Positions 22,741 to 34,554 of a stretch of DNA of 64,000 nucleotides are shown here, in pieces. The position numbers and the translations under genes were made by a program. A model generated the notes under the pieces. That model was not told the origin of the DNA, made no database searches, and worked only from the letters and a program-made list of their open reading frames with translations. Source of the DNA: Favolaschia claudopus (lineage: Eukaryota > Basidiomycota > Agaricomycetes > Agaricales > Mycenaceae); the NCBI GenBank assembly GCA_037176885.1, contig JAWWNJ010000076.1:992001-1056000 (forward strand), written 5' to 3'. Numbering within the stretch: the stretch's first letter is position 1; each line of letters begins with the position of its first letter.

Positions 22741-24096
22741 AACTGGGCTGCGTGTCTTCTAACAAACGTACCTCAGGCTAGCTTTTGAATGAGATGGGGT
22801 ATCGAATTATTACGTCCGCTGCGGTGAAACGCGGCATTACTGACGGGCGTCCAATAGGCTCCGACTCCGAGTCTGTCGCGTCTAACGTTCGAAAGACTGC
22901 CGTCCCAGTCAGCAACTTGTACTCGGGAATTAAACCGACACCGCATACCACGAAAGGGTGCAGTAATTTGGAGATTTTGCGGGATTGAATGTGGGTGAGA
23001 TGGGATTTGGGGGAGGTTAGTAACAAGCCCGAGCAAGATTGGTGAGCTCAACGAGATTACTGTCGATGAATCCACAGCGGTTTTCAACTTCACTGATTAC
23101 CTGCAAGAACTTGCGGGGTGTCCTTGCTGACCGGCGGAGTCGTGATATTGCGAATTGAAAGCGAAATCGACGTGCAACGATATGCCTTTGTACTTTTAAG
23201 GATAATAGATTGGTGACCAAGGCACACGGGATGGCAGTTGTGGTATGATCGGAGCAATTCTACGAGTCGGTGGCGGGTTTGACAATCGAAGACATCGATG
23301 CCAGAGATCCTTCTGGCAGCCTGATTGTTGTGACGGTGCCAACATCGGATTCGAAACCAATACCGAATAGTAGTTCCTCACCCTCAGCTGCCTCTTGACT
23401 TGTTGCCAGAAACGTCGACGTGACAACTGTTGTGGTTGGAAGCAAGAGGGTCACGTCACTGTCACATCACGAGGTCGGTTGATCGGCCATGTTCGGGCTT
23501 TCTCCTTGCTGTCTCCCAACCACCACCACGCCGCTGATACTTAAGTACTCTCTGGGCGAAGCTATTTCTCTCTGGAAACCACTGGAAACTCACTCAAAAC
23601 TGGACTATGTTGAGAACCACTCGCTTCCATCGTGTCCTCAGGCTGACGAGAAGACATTCGCAAAGCATACGTATCACCCAGGACCCTGCACGCTTGATGC
23701 AGCTTTGCACCGTAGGTGGCTCAGCATATCAATCGAAGTTTTAGGCGCGTCTTTAATCGATTTTGCTGTGGCGATGTGTCCTGAAAATGTTTTGTCATGG
23801 CGGTAGGCTCCCCATCGGCTTCGACTTTAGGTTTCTCCGAGTGAATTTCGACAATTATCAAGGAGGATTGGAAAATACCTTGGGTCTGTGCGTCCGTGTT
23901 TCTACGATACACTCCCGTCTTTGACACGCTTTCCTCTGTTTAATGTAGAAGTACGGCTCTGCTACAACTTTTTTGCCTCGGCTCAGGGACCACAATTTGA
24001 AACGGATACAAATGTGTGGAAGAAAACAACAAACGACAAATCTAACTGCTACTAGTCTAAAACAAGCCATGCACATTTAGAAAATTCTGACCCGTG
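22741..24096. other. intergenic, no supported gene
   Basis: About 1.36 kb separating two minus-strand genes. A 65-codon minus ORF at 23260-23454 has coding-like composition but no domain and no clear continuation. The promoter of the GMC gene should lie just right of 22740. TGACGT/CACGTCA-type motifs occur around 23450-23470 (GGTCACGTCACTGTCACATC). Confidence 0.5.
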
Positions 24097-25110
24097 TCAT
24101 CGATTGGGTGGTCCCGGTGCAAGATGTTTCGTAGGCCGATCCTCCTCAACCTGCTCCGTAAACTCCTCCCGCCAATTCACCGCGAAAAACTCCACCGGCA
24201 TCCTGTTCACCATCTCCCGATGCACATCAACCGGCGTGAACCGATACGTCGGCGGATGATCTCCCTCCAACGCGTCCGGCCCACAATTCGACGCCAAAAT
24301 AACCACATACGCGTAATCCGATCTCCCCCCACTGCTCTCCCTCAACCTTTTACGCGCCTCCTCATGCCCGGGAAACACCTCATCCCGAAAGCGCTCCATC
24401 ATCCCCACCTCATCGAGCATCTCAAAAATAGACTCGTTCGGGCGCGCGGCGACCATCCCGACGCGCCAGCGCGAGCCGACGTTCAGGTGCGGGCGCGGCT
24501 CGAGGCCGATGATGATGCCGCCTTGGTCGATGCGGTCCCAGTCGAAGCGGAGGTCGAGCCCGCGGATAGCGGCGGAGACGAGCGTGGAGTAGAAGCGCGC
24601 TACCCAGTGGCGGAGGTTGCGTTGGAGGAGGGGTTCACCTCCTTCGACGGCGGCGAATTGTTGGGCGTTGTAGGCGCAGGTTGGTTTGTGCAGCTTCCAG
24701 TCCTTTCCTGCCAGGAGGGTGATACTTCTGCTGTAAGAGAAGAATATGGAGAACTTACGTTGGCATTCCTTAGACTATGAACCGTTCAACTCTGACTTCA
24801 GTGTGTAAGAAGCGGGAGGCGTACGCAATAACGAACGGTTCTAAGTATCGAAAAAGGGTCATGTCAATAATGGACTGGCAAAACGAGATACGGTGGTATG
24901 CTTACTTGCACTGAGCACATTCCTTGAGATCTTTATAATTGAAGCAGTTGTCTCTCGAGCAGAATCTCGTCGCCGCTTCCTCGTACTCTTGAGGGCCGGT
25001 GCCGTCTGTCTTGTCGGAGGCTTTGTGAGCCTCTGCCGCGGTGAAGTTCAACCGAGTCAGGAGTGGCGCAGGTAGCTAGTCAGGTCGTACTCACTCGGAT
25101 GGGGAGTCAT
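24097..25110 (-). CDS. MYND zinc-finger protein
   Basis: Exons on the minus strand join to give MTPHPKAHKASDK... followed by a MYND finger: CSRDNCFNYKDLKECAQCK, then TVRYCSKECQ, then DWKLHKPTC, with the Cys/His spacing expected for two zinc ions. The finger is spread across four short exons between about 24690 and 25050. The remainder (about 200 residues, ending ...VEEDRPTKHLAPGPPNR) contains EGGEPLLQRNLRHWV and a DWDRIDQGGIIIGLEPRP segment common to Agaricomycete MYND proteins. MYND fingers mediate protein-protein contacts; the biological role of this expanded fungal family is unknown. The 5'-most exon is only six codons, so the start at 25110 is less certain than the rest. Confidence 0.78.
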
Positions 25111-26130
25111 GGTCTGAAGAGCAGTTGACGGAGTGGTGTGAGGCAGAGCAAGACGCGAGGAAGATGGAGGAAGCGTGAAAAGAGGTCCAGGGCCGGATCA
25201 ATCCGACCACGCTGTTGATCGGCACTCTCCCACGGGCACCCGAAGTTGAGTTCATATTCCCCCAGAAAATTCAACCCTGCGTGTTCAGGCGAGATAGAAA
25301 GAGTAAAAAATCTACCGTTTGATCTATCCTCATATAAGTAAACAGCATATAAGTGAACAGCCCATCTGTCTCCAATTCATTTTCTCTGAGAAATCGTGCC
25401 CTTCTTACCGAGTCAGCGAGCGCCGAAATTCCTGAAGTGACTGAACTTACACCAATCTTGAGTCTCGCTCTGAGAATTTAAAAGGCTGTAGCACCTACAT
25501 CTTCACTCATATCACCCGTCCTCATGTTCACCTCGTGAAATGCGTGCATTTAGGGCGAAAGACAATCCGACCCTGAAAACGTGGTCGGTATAGACAAAGA
25601 GTGGATTCAGATCAACCATTTCTGTTCACCAAGTTACCAAGCAAAAAAAAAATCCCTGACTCTGGGGGTGATCCATTACGCTGGTAGCACGCGCGCGGAC
25701 ATCCTGGCATGGCTGAGCACAAGCATCAAGTGGCACGGAAACAACGATTCAACCCATCGCAATCCGTTTTTAATTGGCAACGTTTTCAGCCATCCCCTAC
25801 TGTACCGGGGCATAATGTTGTCTATCGAATTCGAGGCTTGAGCTTATACTCAGCGAAAACGACCCGGAGAAACATGGAGAAAATGAATTGGTGTTCTCTG
25901 GACTCCAACGAAAGTTCAACGTTCAACCCTAAAGAAATTGATAGAGTACTATCAGTTGGACTCCCGGAACATCAGAGCCAAACGAGGATGCATCCCTCTG
26001 TATATTTGCTGCATTAGCGGCGCGTTCTTTGCTCATATTTGGTCGGCACGCCTCCGCTCAGTCAATCAATGATCGCAACACTTCGGTTCACTGGCCCGCT
26101 TGCCTTGTTTCTTCCCTCCACCATCTCATC
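25111..26130. other. intergenic, no supported gene
   Basis: About 1 kb. Small ORFs near 25581-26017 have no recognisable features. Confidence 0.6.
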
Positions 26131-26220
26131 ATGAATCTCGCATTTCCCAACGAAGTCTGGCTGCATATTTTTCTGTTTCTGTCGGACGTACCTCAACAGC
26201 TCATGATCACTGAGTACTGA
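26131..26220 (+). pseudogene. F-box fragment
   Basis: An isolated 29-codon stretch, MNLAFPNEVWLHIFLFLSDV..., matches the opening of an F-box (LPNEVWLxIF) and then runs into a stop at 26218-26220. No remaining F-box or LRR sequence follows. It is probably a truncated family member, lost when the neighbouring duplicated segment was deposited or eroded. Confidence 0.5.
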
Positions 26221-26324
26221 GTCCTAAAGCCTTTCCGGCAGTTGTGCCGCTAGCTGCGGTCAGTCCTCGCGCAAACTTATCAATATTTTCACTCGGGCCC
26301 TTCCGTTTCATCCAAGTTTCAAGG

Positions 26325-26790
26325 CTTGACCTCCATGACCCCCCGATTCTATTGGTTTTCCTGCGCTTTAAATACTTCTGGAGGCTCGATATATATTCTA
26401 TCTGGACAGTTTAGAATGGTGTAGCGACTAGAGTGTGGAGGACTCGGTACGCCGCCTATTTTTTCAAATCTTTTCTCAAGCTACCACTAGTAACTTTTCT
26501 TCATCTTCCGATGCTTCGTACTTAGCTCGAGATACCCTGAATCTTGACCTTAAACCCATAAACCACAGCTCACAATCCCCAACCTTGCTATTACAACTCC
26601 CCTCGCTCCCTCCTCGTCGACGTCGACAGCGCTCACCTCTCTACCAGCCCCAATTGCCCCATACCCTCGTCACCGAACAGCAAGGATCAAAACATAGGCG
26701 AAAGTCAACTCGGCGGCTTGTTTGGAGGAACGAAAAGTCAGAAAGACCTACCCTCTGCACACTACGTACACGACGAGCCGTTTAACCAGG
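26325..26790 (+). pseudogene. decayed duplicate of the 5' region of the 30.5-kb gene
   Basis: Aligned by eye with 30053-30605: both open with CTTGACCTCCATGACC, share ACTTCTGGAGG, then GGTACG(C/T)CGCCT, TTTTTnAAATCTTTTC, GTACTTAGCTCGA, and later a CCTCGT...GGCAAG/AGCAAG block. In the 30-kb copy this leads to the ATG and the GRKKSKSD coding start. Here the ATG is lost (AAGTCAACTCGGCGG in the same place), although TTTGGAGGAACGAAAAGTCA is still recognisable. It therefore looks like a dead copy of promoter, leader and first codons. Confidence 0.7.
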
Positions 26791-27115
26791 TACAGTTATC
26801 CTCGCTATAGAAGTATACTTCCCGGAATACCACTTCAATTTTTCACTAGCTTTGGAGATAGGCCCTGAATACAGGGAATCACAGATCGGAGCGATTCAGG
26901 GTTCAACACGAATCCTCACACGACCCGTGAAGCGCTGACTTCAACGCTCGGCGACGACTTTGATTTCGATCCGGAATGTCGGTGATTTCTTTCTTTTCTT
27001 GCATAAAGCGCCCACTGACCGCGGTAGGGCGTCTTCGTCGAATCTTGCTCGTTAACCTGACTCCTTCCTTTACTCTGTGCGTTTACAGTAAATCCGCAAT
27101 CATATTTTATTCTCT

Positions 27116-28124
27116 TTATTTCTTCAACTCCCGATACAAATGATACGATCTTCTCCTCTGCTTGCAAACGATGATCAAAGTGAAAACGCTCAAGACCACG
27201 AACCCCAGACCGAGGTGAACTCTTGTTTGTCCTAAAAGTACTTCCTCGTCCAGCGTCCAATCCTCCTCTGCGTTCACACTATCAGCCTGTGGTGTATTGG
27301 AGGATGAATTAATCGAAGGCGGGTGAACGAAAGTCGGCGAATCAGATTGGGGTGGTCGCAATGAGCCACCGGTTGCCACGGGCTTCGCGTGGGTCGGCCC
27401 TGCTGCGTGTGTAGGCGGTTCGGCCCCACGCGATGACAGCGAATCGTCATCTACTGAGTCTGAGACCGAATCGAATCGATCTGTTGTGCTGGATGATGGA
27501 GGCCGCGGCGGTGTCTGTTGGTCGGATGGAGAGGATGATGGGTTCAAAAAATATAACGCCGACGCCATTGTGGTCAACGATCTCGAGTTGGAAGACGGGG
27601 GAGAACTCGATGTGGGCCATGAAGGGAGGTTTTTCGGGGGAGCGGATGAAGCCGTAGATGAGCTCGAAACCGGAATCATCTTCATTCCTGTTTGCAGTGC
27701 AATTGCATCTAAGCCGGCGCCGCCTCCGGACGCCATGAAGTCCAAAACCGCTTCGCAGGTACGATTGAACCCGGGGTCGTCGTTCGACGTGCAGAACGAT
27801 AACAGTGCGAGTTGATTCGCCGTCGATGCCAGCTCTGACGCCCGCACGGTGAGCTTGTTCGCTTCGAGTGCAAGCTCGTTCGCCGTGAGCGAGCATTGAT
27901 AGGCTTTGACGGACCAGATACCGAAGATTATCGCTGCTGCTATACCGAGGATTTGGAAAGTGTATTCGATGAGACGAGCTGCGAGGAGAGCGGGGGACGG
28001 AGTAGGGATGTAGGTAGTATCCTCGACTGGCTCTGCGAGAGTGGTTAAACTTTAGTCGGGATCGGGTTTGGGGAAACGAAATAGCACCTTTACTTTCGAA
28101 CATTCGCACTTCTTTGCTGATCAT
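27116..28124 (-). CDS. two-TM Ser/Pro-rich protein, unknown function
   Basis: Two exons. The first encodes only MISKEVRMFESK and joins through a roughly 60-nt intron (acceptor near 28036) to EPVEDTTYIPTPSPALL. A hydrophobic segment follows (about FQILGIAAAIIFGIWSVKAY). Then comes an Ala/Leu/Glu-rich helix with ANELALEANKLTVRASELAS, typical of a heptad, and CTSNDDPGFNRTC. A long Ser/Pro-rich disordered region follows, and near the C-terminus a second hydrophobic segment (LGLGFVVLSVFTLIIVC) ends in basic RRRSYHLYRELKK. Membrane protein with both ends near segments is an inference from hydrophobicity. I recognise similar layouts (N-terminal TM plus ANELALxAN heptads) as common in mushrooms but cannot name a function. 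Confidence 0.75.
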
Positions 28125-29547
28125 TCAGACTTGTTCGAGAGAGCGGGAAACGAAGGCACAAGGGGGCAGATGTGGGGAGACACTGTCAGACGGCTTTGTT
28201 TTCACACTCGACACGATGTCCAACGAAGGCTATACAGCGTAGGTTGTGGGGAGGTGAATTATATGGCATTCCAGTCCCCCTGGGAACCTTGAGCTCGGGA
28301 ATAGTGTGATACATTGTTGGATTGAGAATAGACTCACTAATAATACAGTCGTATATGACGGAAAACACAGCATGAAAATCAGTAGATGATGATGTCGGCT
28401 TCGAGGGTGATTTTTACTCACAGAAGCACCACATAGCCTCGTTTGAACTTTAAAGGGACGAGTCAAACGCAGAGATTCAGTGTCCTGTAAGAAGGTGGGT
28501 CCGATATTAGCAGAGTTCTGAACCGCTCGAGTGTAAACCTGCGGAGGATGAGAAGAAGAAAAAGAAGTCAGAGGAAACAAACGAACTCGAACGCGAGGAG
28601 TTGAACCTCGAATAGGCCCTCGCGTCTATTGTGCTGTATGAATTCGAGCCGTGCACCGTGCACAACGCTCGATGTTGAGTCGCTGTAAATTGAATTGAGG
28701 TTTGGTGTTGAGGTAGAAAATCTTCGATTCGGGTTACCCTTCAGTGGTTCTAGAGTGAACAGTTGAATGATTGTCAAGTGTTACCTTCCCGTGTTTGATT
28801 ATCCGTAGTTTGGTCTATATTGAAACGCAAACTGAGTGAGCGAGGAGAAGGACGTGATTATCTGTCGAGTTGGGTGAGGGGAACAGTTCATCGACCTTAG
28901 ATCAGAATCCAACATGAGAACAGTCACATAGAACACTCACGGCGACGCGGATAGTCGAGCTAGGTGCGAACTGGTGTGTTCTCGGCATGTGAATCTACAG
29001 TAAACGCAAATACCGACCTTTCAACTCTCGTTATTCCGGAACACTTAAGTTTATTCAGCTTGGCAAAGAAACGTTACGCTGAGCGCTCTCTTCAAAAAAT
29101 CTGAACCCTAGCGAACCTTATACAAGAGACAAGAATAGTGTCAGGTGTCAGACGATTGTCGAATTGAGCAGGATTGATCGAGACTCACCCTTGATAACAA
29201 ATAGATTTTCTTGTACGGCGCGCCAGATATTCGTAGTTCCAAAACGAGAAATACCTAGAGATCTTACGAGGTAGATTGCTGATAAGAAACGTCACTCTAT
29301 AAGTATGACCCCTAAACAACCCCAAATTCGCAAGGCGGAGGACTGGAATGCTGACTTGGACAAGCAATCGAAACGACGTTACGAGCCGAGAGATTCGCGA
29401 GAGATCGAATACGATGCGAGGATGGTAATACGGTGCTTGTAGACGAAGGTGATAGAGCTGGAGCAAAGCCTACTTGATAGAAATACGGAGGGCAGGTTAA
29501 CCCAGTCCACGTTCAGCGAGTTGGGCTGCTGCGAGGCCGCCCAGGCG
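28125..29547. other. intergenic, no supported gene
   Basis: About 1.4 kb. Minus-strand ORFs at 28230-28580, 28568-28777 and 29185-29466 have somewhat coding-like composition but no domain and no convincing join into one product. Confidence 0.5.
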
Positions 29548-29550
29548 AAT

Positions 29551-29818
29551 CACTGCATTCAGAGGCCGTCTCACCAGCCCCCTCGGCGAGATTCAGCGAG
29601 CCTTCGGCTAGCCCACCGGCCCGAAGCTAGCCGAGGCCTAGACAAAGGGAGACAAAGGGCTGATGCGAGGATCAGCGAGGAACGTGTAGCGAGGTGCCGT
29701 GAGCTTCGGCTATCCTTACGGCTAGCTGCGGCTGATGTGCGGCTACGTCAGCGCTGGCCGGCTAGCCAATGGTCGCCTCGCCAACCCCCCTCTGGCTAGA
29801 CGGGGTCTGAATGCAGTG
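29551..29818. mobile_element. 268-bp CACTA-like MITE
   Basis: The left end CACTGCATTCAGAGGCCGTC matches the reverse complement of the right end (CACTGCATTCAGACCCCGTC on the opposite strand), and similarity continues for about 30 bp. The 3-bp flanks are AAT on both sides (29548-29550 and 29819-29821), the target duplication size expected of CACTA elements. The interior has no ORF of interest and is rich in GGCTAGC/GCTAGCC inverted motifs, so the whole element can fold back. It is too short to encode a transposase and must be mobilised in trans if active. Confidence 0.85.
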
Positions 29819-30052
29819 AATGACCGAAGAATTTGAAAATTTCAAGTAGCGTGTTGCGATTCGTGAAAAATCGGTATAGAGATAGCTACAGCGGTCGGTT
29901 ATATTGCCCCAGAGCTTCAGAGAGCCGCATTCAACCGTCAGAGAACGAGTAGCAAAAGGGGAGGTGGTGGTTCGAAAGCAAGAGCAGTGTGTTGACAGCT
30001 ATTGATTTTGAAAGTTGATCAGATCAATTTCCTCTCAGATCAATTTCCTCGT

Positions 30053-30526
30053 CTTGACCTCCATGACCACAAAATTCTCCCGCTCCGCCTAGGTTTCCAT
30101 AACTTCTGGAGGGTTACTGTACAATATAACTGGATAGTTGGAAGGATATAGCGGCTTGAATGGTGTGCGGGATGTGGTACGTCGCCTGCTTTTTTAAAAT
30201 CTTTTCCAGGCTAATTTTTCTTCATTCTTGTACTTAGCTCGAAGTACTTTCAGTCTTGTAACTCAACACTACCACTCCTAGTCGACAACGCCCCGCCTTG
30301 ACACCCTCTTCACGCGGCCAAAACGACAACGACTCCAGGGACGCCTCATCCCAGCAATCTCATTCGCATGAATCGCCGACGTCATCCACCTCGCATTTCG
30401 CACCCGCACCCTCTTCTTCGGCGGCAGCGAGCTCAGTAACGACCGCGGAACACTGCGTATCGCTCTCAGCCCTCACTCAGCCCATAGCCTCGTTCCCAAA
30501 CGGCAAGAACAAAAATCTACCCAGAA
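30053..30526 (+). promoter_or_regulatory. upstream region of the Ser/Gly/Pro-rich gene, duplicated at 26.3 kb
   Basis: This stretch is the better-preserved member of a duplicated pair (see 26325-26790) and leads to the ATG at 30527. Just before it, 30018-30051 contains a tandem AGATCAATTTCCTC repeat. The stretch presumably contains promoter and leader. Confidence 0.5.
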
Positions 30527-33500
30527 ATGGACTCAGCGTTTTTTGGAAGAAAGAAAAGCAAGAGCGATATACCACCGCCAAACCACCACCACGATAAACA
30601 AGAGCCTGCGTTTTATTCCAGGGGTTCTATAACATCGTTGGCGTCGCCGACCCGTTCACGGACGTATGCATCTCCGACATTCGACATTCGCAGCGGCGCC
30701 GATGCTCGCTCCCCCTCTTCGCATGGGAGGTGCGCCGAGTACGCGGAGCCTACCAACGTTGCAGACTTCTTCGTCGTCGACGCTGCCCCTGCATCCGCTC
30801 TTGCCTCTGTCGAGCGAGACGGTGGCGCGTGCAGGCGGGGCGGAGTCGGGGAGTATGACTAAGAGCGCAGGTATGAAGAGTGGGAGGCGTTTCGCGCTGT
30901 GGGGAATCGGGTTCGAAAGAAGCAGAAGGTAGAGCTGAGGGCTCTGCACCACACACTCTCCCTCTCCAAAGTACTCACATGACGACATACCCCGCCGACC
31001 GCGCCCGAGGGAGCGAGGCGGGAGCGACGCCAGCAATGCGAGTAGTCGCATCAGCGTGGCGGCATTTCGGGAGGCGGTGGCGAAGAGAGAGCGGGAACGA
31101 GAGACGGGGAGGATGTCGCCGTCGTCTGGGGCAGGAGGAGGAGGAGGAGGACGGAGTGTATCGATTGTACATTCTGCCACTGGTGAGTCAGTCCGATTTC
31201 TCATTTATCTCGTTCTTTGTCTATCGTTTGGTCTGGACGATAATGTTTCGTTATTTCTCCGTTCATACATTTCCTTATAACATACTAACTAGCCCATTTT
31301 CGTCCCAGCCAACCTTGAAATCCCCTCGTCATCTACCCCATCCCACTCCTCTTCCTCTCCTTCTCCCTATCCCCCCTCCGCACCACACGTCCCTGCCCCC
31401 ACTACCGCTGCCACCTCCGAAGACGAAACCGACTCCGACTCCGACAACGCCCCTCTCGCGACCCTCCTCCCGCCTCGACTGCCAGGGAACGCGATGTCGG
31501 CGGGGTCGGCGCACGCAAACTAAAATCCATTTAATCCAAAGCCGAAGCCGCTAATCCACACTGCAGCGTTGAACGCCGCGAAGCCCGGTGTACTACGCGT
31601 GAACAAGGAGGATGAGGATGGGTTCACGGGCCGGGGGATGCTCGCGAAGGAGCGCGTCTTGACGTCGCGTTCGCCGCCTGTGAGGGGCTTGAGGGCCGAC
31701 GCGGATTCGCCGACGAGAGGATTGGTGCATTTCCCCTCGCCGCCTTCGAGTCCTGTCAGGGAGGCACCACCGTCGATCTCGTCGGTACGGCCGACGGCAG
31801 GGGAGCGAGCGACGAATGTGGAGGGCGAGGGTATGGCGCGGGCGTGACGATGAAGAGGGAGGCCTTGAGCGAGAGGTTGAGGGCGTTGACGGGCGGGGAG
31901 GAGAAGGGAAGAGTAAGAGCGGAGATTTCGACCACATCGTCAAGTGGACACCCAAGCCGTCTTCAGTACCGGCTAACGCTCTGAATCGGAACAAACTCAC
32001 CTCCACCACGACAAGAACGACATCCTCGTTCCAACGCACCTCCAAGCTTCCACCACCCGCCTCTACCTCCTTTCCTTCTCCCTCTTCCACCCCCGCGGCT
32101 CGGGAAGCCTTCCACCGGCGCACGTCGAGGTCCAGCAACCTCCTCGCTTCCGCACCCACACGTTCTTGGGTAAACGACATCGCAGATGAGAACGACGGCG
32201 TCCTAGCGCACGACCTCACGGCAATGCTCGGCGGTGGCGTCACCCTGGTGAGCGTTGGCTTGGGTGACGAGGGGGATGGGGGTGGAGGTCGGGTTGTCAA
32301 TGCTGCTAGTCACGAGGGGGTCGCGGTGCTGGAGAATGGGGATGAGAAGGTGGAAGAGAAGGATGAAGGCAATGTCGTGCGGCTGATTGTGATCCACCAG
32401 CGCTCGCCTTCGCCTGCGTTTAGCGTTACGTCGCGGCCTGCGCATGCGGTCAATCGGAGTCTGGGGGCGGCGGTAGAGCTTGGTGGAAGGAGTGGGCAGG
32501 GTGGTGGTATGGCGTTGCAGACGAGAGAGGGGGAGAGGAGCGGTAGTACTGTGATGCAGCCGGCGCCAGCTTCGTCTTCCTCGTCGACAGTGACAGGTGC
32601 ATTTCGTCCTGTGGAGAGATCTGAAGCTTTGACTGCCTCATTTTCCACTTCTACGGCGGGGTCTACGTCTCCGCATCGAGCGTTTTCTTCGTCGATGCCT
32701 CTAACTGACGTTCGTGGATCGGCAAGAACGCTCCCCGTCGAGCGGGAGATCTCTCAGCGCCTGCGCAGTAGTACGATAACGCCGCTGGTCCACTAATCCC
32801 AGCAGAAGACCACGGCACCGACACCCCGAAGCAGTTTTCTGCCCCTACTGCCTCTACACCTTCGACGTCATTTAGCCAATCCTCCTCCCGCGCCAACCTC
32901 ACGCCCCCGCCGCTGCGTACGGTCACGAGCAATAGCTCGCTATCTTGAACTCATCGATTCTTCCTTCAAGCATGACCACCGCTCCTCCTCCTCCTCGCCG
33001 ACCCTTCGTCCCATCTGGCCGTCTTAGCCCCACCAGCTCGACGGACGAATCGAGCAGCGTTCCCGCCCTGTTGACGCCGTGGGACTGGAGCGATACGGGC
33101 AATAGTAGCGGGGAAGAGCGGGGGCGGTGGAGGGGTGGGATGGTGGCGAGGCGAGGGGGAGTGAGGAGGACAAGTGTGAGCGTTAGTTCGAGCGATGGGC
33201 GATACGGGGGTGGGGGGGGGGAGGGGAGGATAGTATTGAAGGGTGAGAGGACGGGCGGGGCGATTGAGGTATGTCGTTTTTCTCTCGCCCTGATCTTCGT
33301 ATACTAATGATCCTCTTAGTCTGGTAATGACGATACGGACGAGGGAGGCTTTGATGGCGACGACATCCCGCTCAATCAAGCGCGGATGACGGGGCAATGG
33401 GCATGGGCATGGGCGCAAGTACGCCGATGAAATATGCCTATGAGCCCGGCAATGGGGACGAATATGCTCACGGGCTTTGCTTCCACATCTCACCCTGGGT

Positions 33501-34139
33501 CTCCCGCTGCTTGATGAGGCGTCGGCGCGCTCAATCCCCGATAATTCATGATCCCTCCACCAGCGGATCCTGCCTTCTACGCGGCGCACCAGCAGCGATG
33601 ATGATCGCGAACCAGACGTATCTGACGGCGGTCGGGCAGTAGGCGATAGCGGTGGCGGGGGAGGAGTGGGAGAGGGGTTCGAGTGTGGGTGGAAGCGTCT
33701 ATGGCGGCGGAGCGGGAGTGTGTACGGAGATGGGGGAAGTGTGTATGGCCGGGTGGGGACTTTCGTTGTTCGCGTCGGGGCCGCAATCGATGTATGGTGG
33801 AGGGGGAGGCGGTGCGCGGAGTGAGTATGGGGGCGGGGCCGCGGGGGAGGGGCGAGGAATGAGTACGGTGGCGACGGTGGTAGAGGAGGAGGAAATTGGA
33901 GCTCGTCGCGGAGCGTATACGGGGAGTCCTACGCGAGGAGTTCTAATCCCAATACGATGGCGGGGCATGCGGCGCAGGACCCGAAGGGCTTCCTAACCCC
34001 TGTCTCTCCGTCGTCGAGCGTAACGCAGATGCGGCCTCGGCAGCGGACTACGAGTCAGCCTCTCGCCGATACGTCGCGAAGTGCTGGATCGTCGGGGCGA
34101 CCGCCGCCGCCGCCGTCGAGCTGGAGGGCACGGTCGTAG
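30527..34139 (+). pseudogene. Ser/Gly/Pro-rich protein gene with repeated frame breaks
   Basis: The start MDSAFFGRKKSKSDIPPP and the end (...FLTPVSPSSSVTQMRPRQRTTSQ... to the TAG at 34137-34139) look like a genuine low-complexity protein. So do internal blocks SEDETDSDSDNAPLATLLPP (31400-31500) and SVPALLTPWDWSDTGNSS (33050-33120). An intron at about 33268-33318 still joins GGAIE to SGNDDTDEGGFDGDDIPL in frame. Yet no single frame runs through: coding character jumps between frames near 30.7, 31.0, 31.5, 31.85, 32.8, 33.4 and 33.9 kb without plausible introns. This suggests a decaying gene or several sequencing indels in a very GC-rich tract. The family is not recognised. Decayed relatives occur at 1.6-2.2 and 26.3-26.8 kb. 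Confidence 0.55.
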
Positions 34140-34554
34140 TGAATGGATCAGCTGGAAGAGAATTCAAAATATCAATACTATCCTCGCTGACTTCCTTTTA
34201 TCTCTCCTTTCTTTAATGCCCTGCCGATGTGTTGTATCCTTATCGTAGTATTTATTTCAGACAACGTTTATTTGTACGCACGCACAGTAGCTGTATGTAC
34301 GCCCTTACACTGTATTCATCTTACACCCCGCAACTTGGATTCATCTTTACAGTGTTATTCTCTCGGCTTTCAGTCGCTATCGTGCAATTTAGGATTGTTA
34401 GATACTCAGAGAAAGAGTTCAACGTTTAACGGGTGATGAAGTCTTGATTCGGAGGATTGAGGAGGTGGTTGAAAAACAAGCATTTAAATGCGAATAAATT
34501 GATTATATGGCTATGAATTTGCATACAATGTTGATACAATGGAGTAGGGGATGC
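34140..34554. other. intergenic between convergent genes
   Basis: AT-rich 3' flanking sequence shared by the Ser/Gly/Pro-rich gene (+) and the MYND gene (-). No feature recognised. Confidence 0.6.

Noticed and set aside
24094..24780. 228-codon plus-strand ORF
   Set aside because: It is the antisense shadow of the MYND gene, whose zinc-ligand pattern and splice sites are clear on the minus strand.
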